A DNA stretch of 64,000 bases from Amorphophallus konjac (Eukaryota; Streptophyta; Magnoliopsida; Alismatales; Araceae). Each line of letters opens with the position of its first letter. The first letter of the stretch is position 1. A program made the position numbers and the translations under genes. The notes beneath the pieces were generated by a model that was given only the letters and a program-made list of their open reading frames with translations, was not told where the DNA came from and ran no database searches. Below, piece after piece: positions 35,716-46,041 of the stretch. Location: positions 239,119,224 through 239,183,223 of the forward strand of contig CM040118.1 in assembly GCA_022559845.1 (NCBI GenBank), in the 5' to 3' direction.

Positions 35716-36897
35716 TTTTCATTTTCAAGAATAGTGAAACAGTGTGAGGGGGGAGTAGGAGAAGGAGGTAAGATCAAAAATTGGGGAGATTGCTAAGTAG
35801 GAGGTTGCTTGATGGAAGGCATGATAAAAAGTTGAGAAAATTGCTCAATGAGCTGGAGAGGAATTGATAAAGTTTGAAAGAAATCGAGAGGTAAAAAAAT
35901 TAATACCGTGGGTGGTCGAGGTATGTTGGTGATAAAGCATTTGGGGCAGAGAAGTATCAGCACAGATGGATGGATGGAATCAACAAGGAAAAGGCCGGCT
36001 CATAGCTTGGCTATAGTGAAACCCTCTTCAAATGGCACATCCAGCTCTCTCGTATCTGTGTAATTGCTGAGCAGCTGCCTCTTGTCAGTGATTACCGTCG
36101 GCTTTTCTAGCATATCATGAATAAGAGGCGGCCATTTTGGGTTAGTTGGCATGAACATCCGCTTATGGCTATGGTAATATCATTCATGTCGAACAACCGA
36201 TACCATTCACATTCTAGATCATCCGTCTTTCTTCTTTTGAGTGACATTAAAAACTTAGGGCCTTGTAGGTGACCAAGGGTGGTAGATGGCGAGTGAACCG
36301 ACGTGAATGCACATCTTGATGGTCTAGCAGTGAAGTCATGACCATGGTTTGCTCTTCAGCCTGTTCGGTGGGTCCTTTCACAAAGTGCGTGTAGAGAGAC
36401 CATGTGAGCGGCTGCCTGTCAGTCTTATGTGTAGATGTTATAGCCGCCCACAGTTCTTCTTCATCTTTTGTAGTTTTAGCTTTGCTCGGCCCTTTATATC
36501 CAAGGCCGCCTCAGGGAATGAGTTTCAGATCTTTAACGGGCTATAATATGCCTTGGAGGCTTACTCCTAAGCACTTACCGGTTTTATACCCCATCCTCAT
36601 CATGATATTCCAACCACAGGTATTCATTATTTGCTTTTTATTGTTCCCCTTTTGAGGTAGGGGTGGCGCCGGAGTTGATGCAGAAACTGAAGCTTGTGGC
36701 CATAATAAATCATGCCACGGGTTGGCGAGGTCCAGTACTGACAACAAAGGCCTGTTGGCCGGCCAAATGGAGGGCAGTGGCGTGGCCGAATGAATATCCA
36801 CAGACGGCAGAATGGGCACATTAGTCACTTTGATGATCCTCCCTTTGTGAGGGAACTTCAAACATTGATGATTTGTTGAAGGGATGACATCAAGTGC
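35716..36897 (-). pseudogene. Tat-2 region between protease and acidic linker
   Basis: Minus-strand remnants of polyprotein. The stretch following the protease (36861-36541) includes FPHKGRIIKVTN and then a G-patch-like GYKTGKCLGVSLQGI, the order seen in Ogre-like elements between protease and RT. From about 36500 to 35716 the frame is broken and no domain is recognisable. Plus-strand ORFs here are shadows. Confidence 0.6.
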
Positions 36898-37263
36898 TTA
36901 AATGTAAGGTCGGCCTAGAATGCCGTTGAAGGTGGGGTCCATGTCTAAAACATGAAAATTGGCTGTGACAGAGACTGGACCCAGGCCTACTTTCAAAGTA
37001 ATCACTCCCAAAGGCGGCCTTTTGGTATTGTCATAAGCAGTTACTGTGATAGGAGAGGGCTGAATTTCACTTTCCGAAATATCACACATTTTCAAAGTGC
37101 TAGGTGGCAACACATTGATGGATGCGCCGGTATCTACCAAGCATTGACTGACATCTACCTTGTTAATTTTGATAGTGATGCACAAAGCATACTTCCTGGC
37201 CGGCTTTGGTGCCAATTCATGCTCATAGAAAACAATAGCCGACTGATCACCCGCCGGAGTCAA
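36898..37263 (-). CDS. Tat-2 aspartic protease
   Basis: The open minus-strand frame of 121 codons includes KYALCITIKINKVDV, the catalytic motif CLVDTGASINVLPPSTL and the closing VLDMDPTFNGILGRPYI (flap and ILGRP block). The catalytic Asp is intact. It is bounded by a stop at the end. The neighbouring gag is in a different segment, so no polyprotein is continuous. Confidence 0.88.
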   Translation of the reverse strand: MTPAGDQSAIVFYEHELAPKPARKYALCITIKINKVDVSQCLVDTGASINVLPPSTLKMCDISESEIQPSPITVTAYDNTKRPPLGVITLKVGLGPVSVTANFHVLDMDPTFNGILGRPYI

Positions 37264-37482
37264 AACTGAAGTGATCTACTCAACAGGAATGTCTTCATTG
37301 ACCATCACCTTTTGTAGATACTGCATTAAGGCCTTTTAGTGGATCATGGATCTCTTTATCAATTCCAGAATTGAAATCCTTCCTGGGGTTTTATGCAAAT
37401 GCTTTAACATATCATATTGGGTGCCCGGTATGGATTCCTATTCTTGCCCTTGCTCTTATTGCCCCTGTGCTGGCTCCTGCTC

Positions 37483-38890
37483 TTAACGTTGTTGGAACAC
37501 ACGGTGGAATATCTGTCCACTACGGAGCCCCATGGTTTGAGAGCTTTGCACCTCCGTCGGATGGGTGGTAGATGGAGGGTTGGTGGAAGAAGAAGGAATG
37601 TCGGGATTAACAGGTGTTTGAGGGGGAACAATCGGAGGGGGAACCCTTATGAGGGGCCTTGCCAGTTGAGGGTTGGTAATGATGGGCGTGTATGAGAATG
37701 GAGGTCTATTGGATGGAGGGTTGGAGAGTGTAGATGGCGCTTGGGTAGTTAGTGCTGAGGGTAGGGTAGGCATAGGGCGAATAAGGAGAGGCCTTTGTGG
37801 AGGATTTGTGGTAACGGGTGCGTGGGAAGATGTAGGTGAAGGGCGGACAAGGAACGGCCTGGCTGGCAAGGGGTTTGTGATAGGCATAGTGGGTGATGGG
37901 GAAGGTCGGATCAAAAGAGGCGTAGCCGGTAAATGGTTACTGTTGGTCAAAGGAATTATGGAGGCAGGTGGTGTTTGAGATAAATAAGGGGTTGTGGAAC
38001 GGCGAAAAAGGGTTGGTGTTGGTGGAGGGTTAGTGGAAGCGGAAGGAATTGAGTTGATGGGACATAGGAGGGATCGTGGTGGTTGGAGGGAAGGCGAAGG
38101 TTGAAGGAGCATTTTCAATAAACGAGGCAGTTGATTGGGGTTTGGGTTCAAGGCAGCCACGGAGGCGCTTTCCTCATGCCACCATTGCCCCCTTTCAACT
38201 TCATGGAAGGAGGTGAGAGGGTTCACTTGTTGATTAGGCACAGGGTGCTCTTGCAATAGATTGTGGACAATCCCCATGTCCGGCAACGGTGGAACTTGAA
38301 CCTGCTGTTACTAGAGTGGCTGTTGAACTTGCTGAATAGGCTGCTGCTCCTGCTGCTGCCGAGGACGTCTTCGTGCCTTTAGAGTTGCAATGAAGTGTCT
38401 CATCTCATCCCAATCAATACCTCCTTGATCATTCATATCATATATGTAATTCTTGAAGTGAGAACAATGATCTATATTGTGATCGGGCTGTCGATGGAAG
38501 ACACAATACTGAGAGGTATTCACATTTTGAGGCCAGACCAGCCTTTCTTTGGGCAATGTGAGCACGTTGGCAGGCATAAGTGCATTGAAGATATCGGGGA
38601 GACTCTCGGGCAGTGGAGGATATTGGGCCCTTTTAGGGCTTAGTGGTCTTCTTGGCTGCTGGGGGCCATAATTAGCGGGAGGTGGCACTTGGTGGTATTG
38701 CTGGGGAACTTGTGGATTTTGTTGGACGGGTTGATTTGGAGGAGGGGACCTGAATGGCTGAGGAGGGTTATTTGTTTGGTGGGGAACTTGGTTGAGGATG
38801 GAGGGTTGTTGTTGTTGTGGGGGTCTTGAGTGGAAGGGTTATGGAAAGGTCCAGGATTACCAACTGTAGATATGTTCTTTCCCTCCCTAA
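37483..38890 (-). pseudogene. gag: Tat-2 gag C-terminal part (broken)
   Basis: The minus-strand frame from about 38688 contains the Cys/His segment YCVFHRQPDHNIDHC (about 38510-38465) typical of the single degenerate knuckle in Tat/Ogre Gag, then DWDEMRHFI. Two consecutive stops (about 38313-38308) are followed in the same frame by a Pro/Thr/Ser-rich domain (38286-37483). The N-terminal capsid part is not recognisable; 38700-38890 is Gln/Pro/Asn-rich. Plus-strand Gly-rich ORFs opposite it are shadows of the Pro-rich stretch. Confidence 0.7.
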
Positions 38891-39400
38891 CTCAAAATAT
38901 GAAATATGCTAAAAGGGGGAAAGAGTGAATGTGTGTGTGTGAGTGAATAGCATGAAAAAGACAAATGATGCAAGCAATGAATCACTCATACACATGGATA
39001 AGTTGTGATCGCCACCAAGGTATTATGTACAAGGAGAGGGCACCACATACCTTGGAAAAGGGGAGACGGATGAGGACACTCGCCCAATAATGCAGCGCTG
39101 GAATGGGATGAAGACGGTCCTATGGAGACCGTTGAAGGATGTAGACGGCCGAACGACAGACCGTGTGCAGCGCTGAAGAGTGACACGGGAAGGAGACGTG
39201 GCTGGGGACTAAACAGTCTGAATCAGGCCGCAGGAGGGCGATAAACGGTTTGAAGAAGACTACTAACCCCTCTCTACAGTCAGAGATGAACCGCGCGAAG
39301 CCGCTAGACTCTAAGCTGAGGGACTTAATCCACCAGCCCTTCCAGCCGGCCAGAGGAGATGGGCCTCGTGCTAAAACTCCTGTTGACCTGCAAAACACAG
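38891..39400 (-). other. Tat-2 leader between LTR and gag
   Basis: Non-coding. It holds a short (GT)n run at about 38930 and spaced dyads at 39113-39250 (CGGTC-ctatgga-GACCG and degenerate relatives). I could not identify the primer binding site, so the lower edge of the LTR is uncertain. A weak candidate leader intron on the minus strand runs from CAG|GTATCC (39495) to TTTTGCAG (39388). Confidence 0.5.
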
Positions 39401-40746
39401 CAAATCACCAGAAAGCACAACCCAAATTAGTTTATGAAGCATAGTATCTATGAAAACAAATGGAAAACTAAACACATAAATGGAATGGGGGATACCTGGG
39501 GGTTGGGTTTTTTTAAACCCCTATGGGGCGTGAAAAATAGTTGGAAGGAGAAAGAATGAGAGAAGGACGGTGAAAATGCGGGTGGAAGTGAAAGGAAATG
39601 AACATGCAACGATGAACAAATGGTGGAAATGACTAACTAACTAAGACTCAAACAAACACAAACGCAATGACTACTCCCTGAACCGAAGGCTTAATGGATG
39701 TGGAAAGCCTTCCTCCTTAGCTGAGATTCGCTCAAGAAAGTGGCAGCACTCCGACGTGACTTTTGGATCTCCCCCCCTTGCGAGCTTGGACTAAGGGTGC
39801 TATTTATAGACCCTTGAAAGTCAGCCCCGAATCAGGGATTTTCCAGCGAGAATTAGGCCGAGATTCTTTAAGATAAGTTGGAGATAACACTCCCAATTTT
39901 CTCCAGGATTTAACGGAACCTAATTTGGTTAAGAATCCACGGAGAAATTCGAGGACGAAGTAGCTAAATTGACCACGGATGGAGAGAGAAAAACCTGTTA
40001 AAGCAAGGATATCGGCCTTATATGTGGTCGATCGATGGGCCGCCTACCCATATAAATGGTCCAATGCTAAACCGCCTACATGGTGTCGGTGGAAATTAAT
40101 AAATATATAAATAAATCCATTTCTCCAAAGAACAGACTGACTTAACCGGCGTAGGACTCTCAAGAGGAAAACGGCCTTTCGATGGAGCACCCAAAGAATT
40201 TAAATGGCCCATCGCGAGGCCGCTTCACAGATGTCGGCGCAAAATCTGAAATAACAAGATAAATAGCTAATTATCTAGAGAGTAGATCGAATTAGGACTC
40301 TAGCTTAAAAATGGTCAATTGATGGGCCGCCCGACCAGTTCAAAGGGTCTAATGCTAGACCGGTTACTCGGTGTCGGTGGAAATTAAGAAAAATAAGATA
40401 AATAGCCATTTATCCATAGGTCAAGCCATTGGGTGACAAAAATAGTCTTACTGTAGACCGCCGATCCTGCTAAATAGTTTATCGCTAGACCGCTTTTGAG
40501 CTAGACGGTGGAAAATAATAAAAAGAGATAAATAAGCCCATTTATCCCAAAGACCAAGTTAAATCAAGGCCCATTAAGCCCAAACTTGAGAAATTTGAGA
40601 GCAAGTCCAGCTAGGGAGGAAAGTACTGATAAAATAAGCCCAAAGAAATGCCTAAACATGACCCAATGAGTAATGGACAACTTGAGGCATAGAAAAATAA
40701 GGGTAAGAAAAAAGACTCAACTCAAGGGCAAAAATGGGTGTCAACA
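39400..40746 (-). repeat. Tat LTR, minus strand (lower edge approximate)
   Basis: The minus strand starts TGTTGACACCCATTTTTGCC at 40746, a start typical of Tat/Ogre LTRs, directly after a polypurine tract. U3 (about 40500-40000) carries degenerate dyads with 8-nt spacers (for example GGGTC-taatgcta-GACCG). A TATA box is at 39810-39801. The sequence is followed by gag on one side and preceded by PPT on the other, so it appears to serve as 5' LTR of Tat-2 and 3' LTR of Tat-1. Confidence 0.7.
39801..39810 (-). promoter_or_regulatory. TATA box of the Tat LTR
   Basis: The minus strand reads TCTATAAATAG about 940 bp into the LTR. It would drive transcription toward gag at lower coordinates. Confidence 0.6.
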
Positions 40747-40760
40747 GATGCCCCTCCTTA
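40747..40760 (-). other. Polypurine tract of Tat-1
   Basis: The minus strand AAGGAGGGGCATC lies immediately before the LTR start TGTTGACACCC. A PPT belongs upstream of a 3' LTR, which is the evidence that the DNA above 40747 is the internal region of another Tat copy. Confidence 0.65.
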
Positions 40761-42207
40761 ACGTCATCTTTGCAGGGGAGCAAGTGAAGGTGAAGTGAAA
40801 GCGAAATGGAACATGGAGGTGAATCGGAAACGAAGCGGAGCGGACTGAAAAGCGGGTGTTAAGATAAACGACACTCGTTTTCTCACCAACGAGCGATAGA
40901 AATCTTCCGAAAAACTTTGAACCAAACACGAGGAATGATCAGACCAAAACGACACCAGTCTGGAGAAACTAACTAAACAAACAGAAGAAGAAACGAGCAA
41001 CCTCATCAGGAGCCACAATCCACAACCAGTGAGGGAACCAAAATAAGCAGTAATGAAAGAAACAGGCTAAAACCTCCAGACGGGGACTCTTAGTCAATCA
41101 AACCAGGTGGATAGACTTGAGAAAACCTTCCAACTCAAAGTGGAATAGTTTCCCTCTTACCCAAAATCATGCATGCACAATTATCAATCACTAATGAGAC
41201 TCTTTTAGACAGACCATGGGTCGTGAATGCTCAAAAGATGCGTATGATGCATGCTGGGTTAAAATAAAAAGAAATCATCAAAGCGAATGCAAAGAAAGCT
41301 AAAAAATAGAAAGTACTCGAGAATAGTATTGCTAGACCAGGACAATTAGCGTTAAGACACTATCTGCAACCACGGCGTGCGAGATAGAACCATCGGCCCC
41401 TAATTTCCCAACCTAATGGCCTATCCGATGATTAAATACATGGACCTAGATCATCATCATTTTTGTTATAGGAGAACATCAGATCCTGGAGTACGTGAAT
41501 GACCCGCCGGTTCTCGAGATAACATAATATAGATACCATATAGTAATGCACTAAGGGACATAAGGTACGGAGATACTTACCTGACTTACCTAACCCAGAT
41601 CATGGAAGTGAATTAATGCTACAATTAATCTCATACATCATGAGGCAAGGTTATTCAAGATAAAATATTTATCAATTAAGCACATAATGTAGCAAAAAAA
41701 TGGCTTAAAAGTTCATTCATCATTTCAGCATATAAACGGTCTATTCCAGACCGCCACAAACAAGATAACGGTCCGAATGAGACCATATAAGCAAACAAAA
41801 TTTTAAATCTCAAACATGCTTTAAAATGGCCCAAGGATAGACCGCCAAAGGGATAAACGGTCGTGGATGAACCGTTTCATAGCAGAGGACTCGTCACTTA
41901 CAAATGGTCTTGCCCAGACCGTCTTGAAGATGAAACGGGCCATCGATGGACTGCATTCCAATCGTCGATTTCAAAAAAAAAATGAAACTGACGCCCCATC
42001 ATCTTCTCCACTCCGCCAACCCCATTCCCTTCATCGAACACTGAAGCTCACTCCACCCCCTTCATCCCTCGTTCTCCCATTCTCAAGCCTTCTCCCCCAT
42101 TCCCCAGCCTTCTCCACCCCTTTATGCGCTTCAAGAGGTAGGCCTTGACTCGTCGGATGGCCGGATAGGACACCACACCGCCGCCACCGGTGAACCCCGC
42201 AGTGGAG
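40761..42207 (+). other. Non-coding region upstream of the PMD gene, with dyads
   Basis: No credible gene. Spaced dyads lie at 41738-41760, 41775-41790, 41826-41880 and 41905-41960 (for example CGGTC-tattcca-GACCG). It probably contains the PMD promoter; I see no clear TATA box. 42000-42130 is pyrimidine-rich. Confidence 0.6.
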
Positions 42208-42479
42208 ATGGTGCCGTCGACAGAGGCGGCTGTGGAGGGGCCCCCACCACCTGCGGTCGAGGGCGAGGCAACGGCAATCGTTGCCAGAGCGGCTGGAGAC
42301 ACTGGAGCGCCGCCGGAGGTGGCGGCACCGGCAGTTGAGAGGCCGGCGAGGACCTCCGAGGTAGGCCCCAAAACCCCCCCATTTCCTTGTTTAGTTCATG
42401 CATGTGGTGTTTAGGAGGATGAGAGGGGTTACAACACCCCTCAAGATTGATTGTAGGGCCCTTTGGGCCATTAACCAAG

Positions 42480-43090
42480 GTGGGGAGAAGGGTTGGGCGC
42501 CGTTGGTTACGGTAAATAGAAAACGGTCGTAACAGGGACTGCTTAGGAAATAAAACGGTCCTTGTGTGACCGTTTGGGAGGGTAAATGGCCTAAACCAAA
42601 CCGCCCCAAAGGCTAAATGGTCCATGGGGGACCGCCTTGTAGGATCCGAACCGGCGGGGTAGAAACGGTCTAAGGCAGACCGTTTAGGGGCTTAGACGGT
42701 CTTTATTAGACCGTTCAAAATTGAATCGTGGTGAACAAAATGGTCTCCAAAAGACTATCTATTAGTGAAAATAGTCAAAGGATGACCATGTAGATCCAGA
42801 TCAGGCGAGAGGGCTTAGGGGGATGAAAGCGATCTAAGGCAGACTGTTTAAGGGCTAAGACGGTTCCCCTAGGATCGTTCAGAGATTGAACCATAGAGAA
42901 CAAAACAGTCTCCAACAGATCGTCCAATAGGCCAAACGGTCCAAGGGTGACCGTGTGGGTTAAGATGAACGGGAGGGTTTATGGGAAATGGAAAACGGTC
43001 CAGTGGGGACCGCTGGGGATTTAAACGGTCAATCAATTACCGTTAGAGGGATTCAAAACGGTCCTGAGGGGGTATGCTTATATGACAGAC
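42480..43090 (+). repeat. Dense CGGTC-N7-GACCG dyad array in PMD intron 1
   Basis: About a dozen dyads in 600 bp. Exact examples: 42666-42682 (CGGTC-taaggca-GACCG) and 42697-42713 (CGGTC-tttatta-GACCG). Others are CGGTC-cttgtgt-GACCG, CGGTC-cagtggg-GACCG and CGGTC-caagggt-GACCG. The outer flanks often add A/T symmetry (aaa...ttt). Spacer sequences are unrelated, but the spacer length stays at 7. Confidence 0.88.
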
Positions 43091-43327
43091 TGTACTTTTT
43101 TTTATATATTCTCTTTTATATATATTTTTTATTGCAATGCATGACTTATTATGAATTAAGTTACTGATGCAAATTGTTTAAATGTATGCAGGGAAAGGAT
43201 CGGACCCGAATCTTGTGGCTCCAGGTCCATGCAGTATACCTTGCACTGTCGGACTTCCAGCGGGAGCGGCTGGCAGCCATGGGATTCGGGGAATTCCTAG
43301 GCATGGAGGTCAATCGACTCGACACCA

Positions 43328-43332
43328 CCCTC
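43328..43332 (+). other. Target site duplication of C2 (left copy, CCCTC)
   Basis: CCCTC precedes the LTR start TGTTGCATCCC at 43333. The identical CCCTC follows the right LTR at 55540-55544. Removing one copy plus C2 restores the PMD reading frame. Confidence 0.95.
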
Positions 43333-43482
43333 TGTTGCATCCCTATGGTTTTGATGATGTCCCACACTATAAATCAATCTTCTATCTCTAGATTAATGTT
43401 GTTTCATCATGTGAGTGAGTACAGTTCAATGGCTGTCAGATAACATGCTCTACCTTAATTCTGCCTACACTCTGTCTGCACA

Positions 43483-43672
43483 GTCTTCACACCAGTGCGT
43501 CAACTTAGTGTGCTGATGCGTCGACCCTTCAGTCATTGCATGTCTCTGTTTTCACACCAGTGCGTCAACTCAGTGTGCTGATGCGTCGACCCTTCAGTCA
43601 TTGTATGTCTCTGTTCTCACACCAGTGCGTCAACTCAGTGTGCTGATGCGTAGACTCTTCTGTTCAGGTTCT
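43483..43672 (+). repeat. Three tandem ~66-bp units in the C2 LTR
   Basis: Each unit has 'cacaccagtgcgtcaactc', 'gtgctgatgcgtcgac' and, between units, 'ccttcagtcattg'. Starts lie at about 43485, 43553 and 43619. GCGTCAAC and GCGTCGAC form an imperfect inverted pair. The right LTR has the same block at about 52995-53180. Confidence 0.85.
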
Positions 43673-43679
43673 TCATTTG

Positions 43680-44975
43680 ATTAAGTCTATACATCATCAG
43701 TTGAACGTAAAGGAAATACATTGCAGCGTCAACTCATTGGGCTGCAGTGTCAACTCAGCATGTTTGCACTTCGCCTTCAGACTTTAAAGTCTATACATTC
43801 AGTTCCTTGGGCAAAGTCTATACATCGCTTAGTCTGCACATTGCCTTCAGCCCAAGTGCTCAAAGCCTAAGTCTATACACTCGTTTGTGAGACCTTCAAC
43901 TCTGTACACTACTTGAGCCTCACCAAGTATGTACATCGCTTCAAGCGATTCTAGTCTATACAGTCTGCCTTCACACTAAGAGTCTGTACATCGGTTCTAC
44001 AGCCGATCGTCTCACTCACTCTTTGCAAGTCTGTATAGCCTACCGTCTCATGCAGCGTCTAATGTTAAAGTTTCCACATCGCATTGCATCGTCTCTATCA
44101 GTGTCTCACTGGTCTAGTCTGTATAGACTTTAGCATCTCATGAAAGTCTATACAATGCATCAGTTTTTTAGAAGTCTGTACACTGGCCTTTGCATTAAGC
44201 CTCAAAGTCTGTATAGTCGTGTACAGTGGATTTCAAGTCTATACATCCTTCACCTGGATCTGTTCAAGTCTGTACATCACCCAACTGATTTGGCAAGTCT
44301 ATACAACGTGAAGTCCTCACCTCGTCTTGGTTCAAGTCTATACAGTCTGAAGTCTACATTGCTTTACATCCACAGAGTCTGTACAGCCTATCTGACTTCA
44401 TGGGTAGCATGCCTTTAGTGCGTTGACGCACTTGGCTGACTGCGTAGATGCAATGGTGCATCTTTCGCTTCCTTCTTGTTCACTGCGTTGACGCTGACAC
44501 TGGATGCGTTGACGCATTAGTCAGTTTGCTTAGGGAGTGAGCATTTTTCTTGAGGAGCTGAGGCGACGCTGCACGCTGTAAGCGTTGACGCCTTGGCTGT
44601 TGACCAAGGGTCTTTTGATCAGCATCAAAGTCTGAGCAATGTGAAGTCTACACATTTGTCTCCTCTAGAGGTCTATACATTGGCTAAGGGTCTTCAAGTC
44701 CATACAGAGTCATCTGGTGCATGCTGTCTGAAGTCTGTACAGCATGCCTTGCTGTTTACAGCTTTCAAAGACACATCGCGCTGCGTCAACGCAGTGCATA
44801 GGCACGTAGTGTAGCGTCAATGCGTTGCATTGTGCATACCCTAGTAAAGTGTATACATGCGTTTATTCATTAAGTCTATACATTCTCACATGATTGTGCA
44901 CACTTACTCTATTGTGTTTCTAAAGTATATACATTCATGTTGAAAGCCTGAACTAACTAAGTCTATACATTCCAT
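43680..44975 (+). repeat. Array of GTCTATACA / GTCTGTACA motifs in the C2 LTR
   Basis: About 25 copies of a 9-10-mer, usually preceded by AA (AAGTCTATACA or AAGTCTGTACA), sit at irregular 20-100 bp spacing, all on the same strand. Some are palindromic (GTCTGTATAGAC at about 44119). Interleaved are GTGCGTTGACGCAC (about 44418) and ATGCGTTGACGCAT (about 44505). The right LTR repeats the arrangement at about 53190-54485. Confidence 0.85.
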
Positions 44976-45169
44976 CTGTCTGTCTGCAGGCGATTCAGGC
45001 TGATGATTGGGCATGTGAATCGAGGTTGGCACCTGACACGTGATCCAAGACAACAGGCACATGACAAGTGGATGGCAACCTTGTCAGGATGCTGCCATGT
45101 GGTCGAAATTCAAATGATCTGGCCAAAAGTGCATGGGCGGGAACCTGGCAGCCACACGCCATTATCTGC

Positions 45170-45177
45170 TATAAATA
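45170..45177 (+). promoter_or_regulatory. TATA box of C2 LTR
   Basis: 'gctataaatatag' follows the motif array. The right-LTR copy is at about 54680. Transcription likely starts about 30 bp downstream. Confidence 0.65.
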
Positions 45178-46018
45178 TAGAGCTTCATCCTTCAGTAGAA
45201 GTTCGATCATGAAAAAGAAAAAGCAGAAGCCATTGGTGAGAGTCTGCACGATCCAGAAAAGAAAAAGAGAAGAGAGTTCCATATCTGAGAGGAGATTGTT
45301 CGAGAGAGAGAGTGTGTGTGTGGATTGATGAATTGCTTCATTTGAAGCTACAGTTGTATTGGGTTTCAGAACCGATGTCTTCTTCATTGGTTTTTCTTTC
45401 TATTTTGCTTTCATTTATTTTGTTCTTCCATTCTGATTTGAATTGGTTTCCCTCCGGTGTGTGGAGGAAGGGAGTACTACTCCAGTTTCCCTCTGAGTTG
45501 CAGAGGAAGAGAGATCGGTGATCTCTGGTGTTGTTAGTGACAGGTTGTCATTAACAGTTTCCCTCCGTGTGGAGGAAGGGAGAGGATTCTTCGGTTGTGT
45601 TCTAGCTGGGAGCTAGAACAGGTTTCAAGTTCTGTGGGTAGGAGAGCTTGGTCGAGGGATTTGTTTCCCTTGGGTGTTCAAGCTGTGTGGCAGCATGTTG
45701 TACGCAGACTGAGTCTGCTGTGATCTAGCTTTGCCTAGTGGAATCCTCACTGAGTGAGGGGTGGATGTAGATTGTGGACTGCAATCGAACCACCTAAAAA
45801 CCGAGTGCCTCCTTTGTGGTTTTCTATTGATTCATGTGCTCTTCATCTGCTTGTCCCTTTGCCTTCAAGTGATCAGTTCTTCACTCTCATCTATATTTCT
45901 CTCTGTTCGGGTTAAGGAGGTGCATTAGCTGTAGAATCTATTTTTCGCCTGAGTTTCTGCAAATTGGGAGTGATATATTCATCCCCCCCTTCTATATCAC
46001 TCTTACTGCGCTAACAAT

Positions 46019-46030
46019 TGGTATCAGAGC
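46019..46030 (+). other. Primer binding site of C2 (tRNA-iMet)
   Basis: TGGTATCAGAGC, a perfect match to the initiator tRNA-Met primer consensus, begins 3 bases after the LTR. Confidence 0.92.
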
Positions 46031-46041
46031 AGGTTTACGCC

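Larger units (their letters stand above)
32883..40746 (-). mobile_element. Tat/Ogre-type Ty3/gypsy copy Tat-2 (5' half), minus strand
   Basis: Read on the minus strand: LTR (start at 40746), leader, gag (about 38890-37480), protease (37263-36898), inter-domain region, then RT from 33337, ending abruptly at 32883 where element B is inserted. The rest of RT, RNase H and integrase would lie left of the window. The solo LTR D interrupts it at 33847-35715. Motif wording (DTGASINVLP, DLNRACPKDDFP, MPGLDSVLIEHRL) is that of the Tat/Ogre clade. Confidence 0.85.
43333..46016 (+). repeat. Left LTR of C2
   Basis: TGTTGCATCCC to GCGCTAACA. U3 contains a triplicated ~66-bp block (43483-43672), a long array of GTCTATACA/GTCTGTACA motifs (43680-44975), GCG-TYGA-CGC palindromes and a TATA box at 45170. 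R/U5 has a repeated 'tttccctccgtgtggaggaaggga' theme (45445-45580). Confidence 0.94.

Noticed and set aside
37417..37978. Plus-strand Gly-rich ORFs (37417-37695, 37673-37978)
   Set aside because: Antisense of the Pro/Thr-rich Tat-2 gag tail; no domain.
42048..42625. Minus-strand Ala/Pro-rich ORFs opposite PMD exon 1
   Set aside because: They are compositional shadows of the GC-rich exon; the plus-strand exon joins in frame to PMD motifs.
42480..43090. CGG-N11-CCG reading of the dyads as Gal4-type zinc-cluster sites
   Set aside because: The geometry matches, but plants lack that fungal transcription factor class, and the conserved half-site extends to CGGTC.
43483..44975. Regular short repeats resembling a CRISPR array
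   Set aside because: Spacing is irregular, repeats are 9-10 bp, and they lie in both LTRs of a plant retrotransposon.
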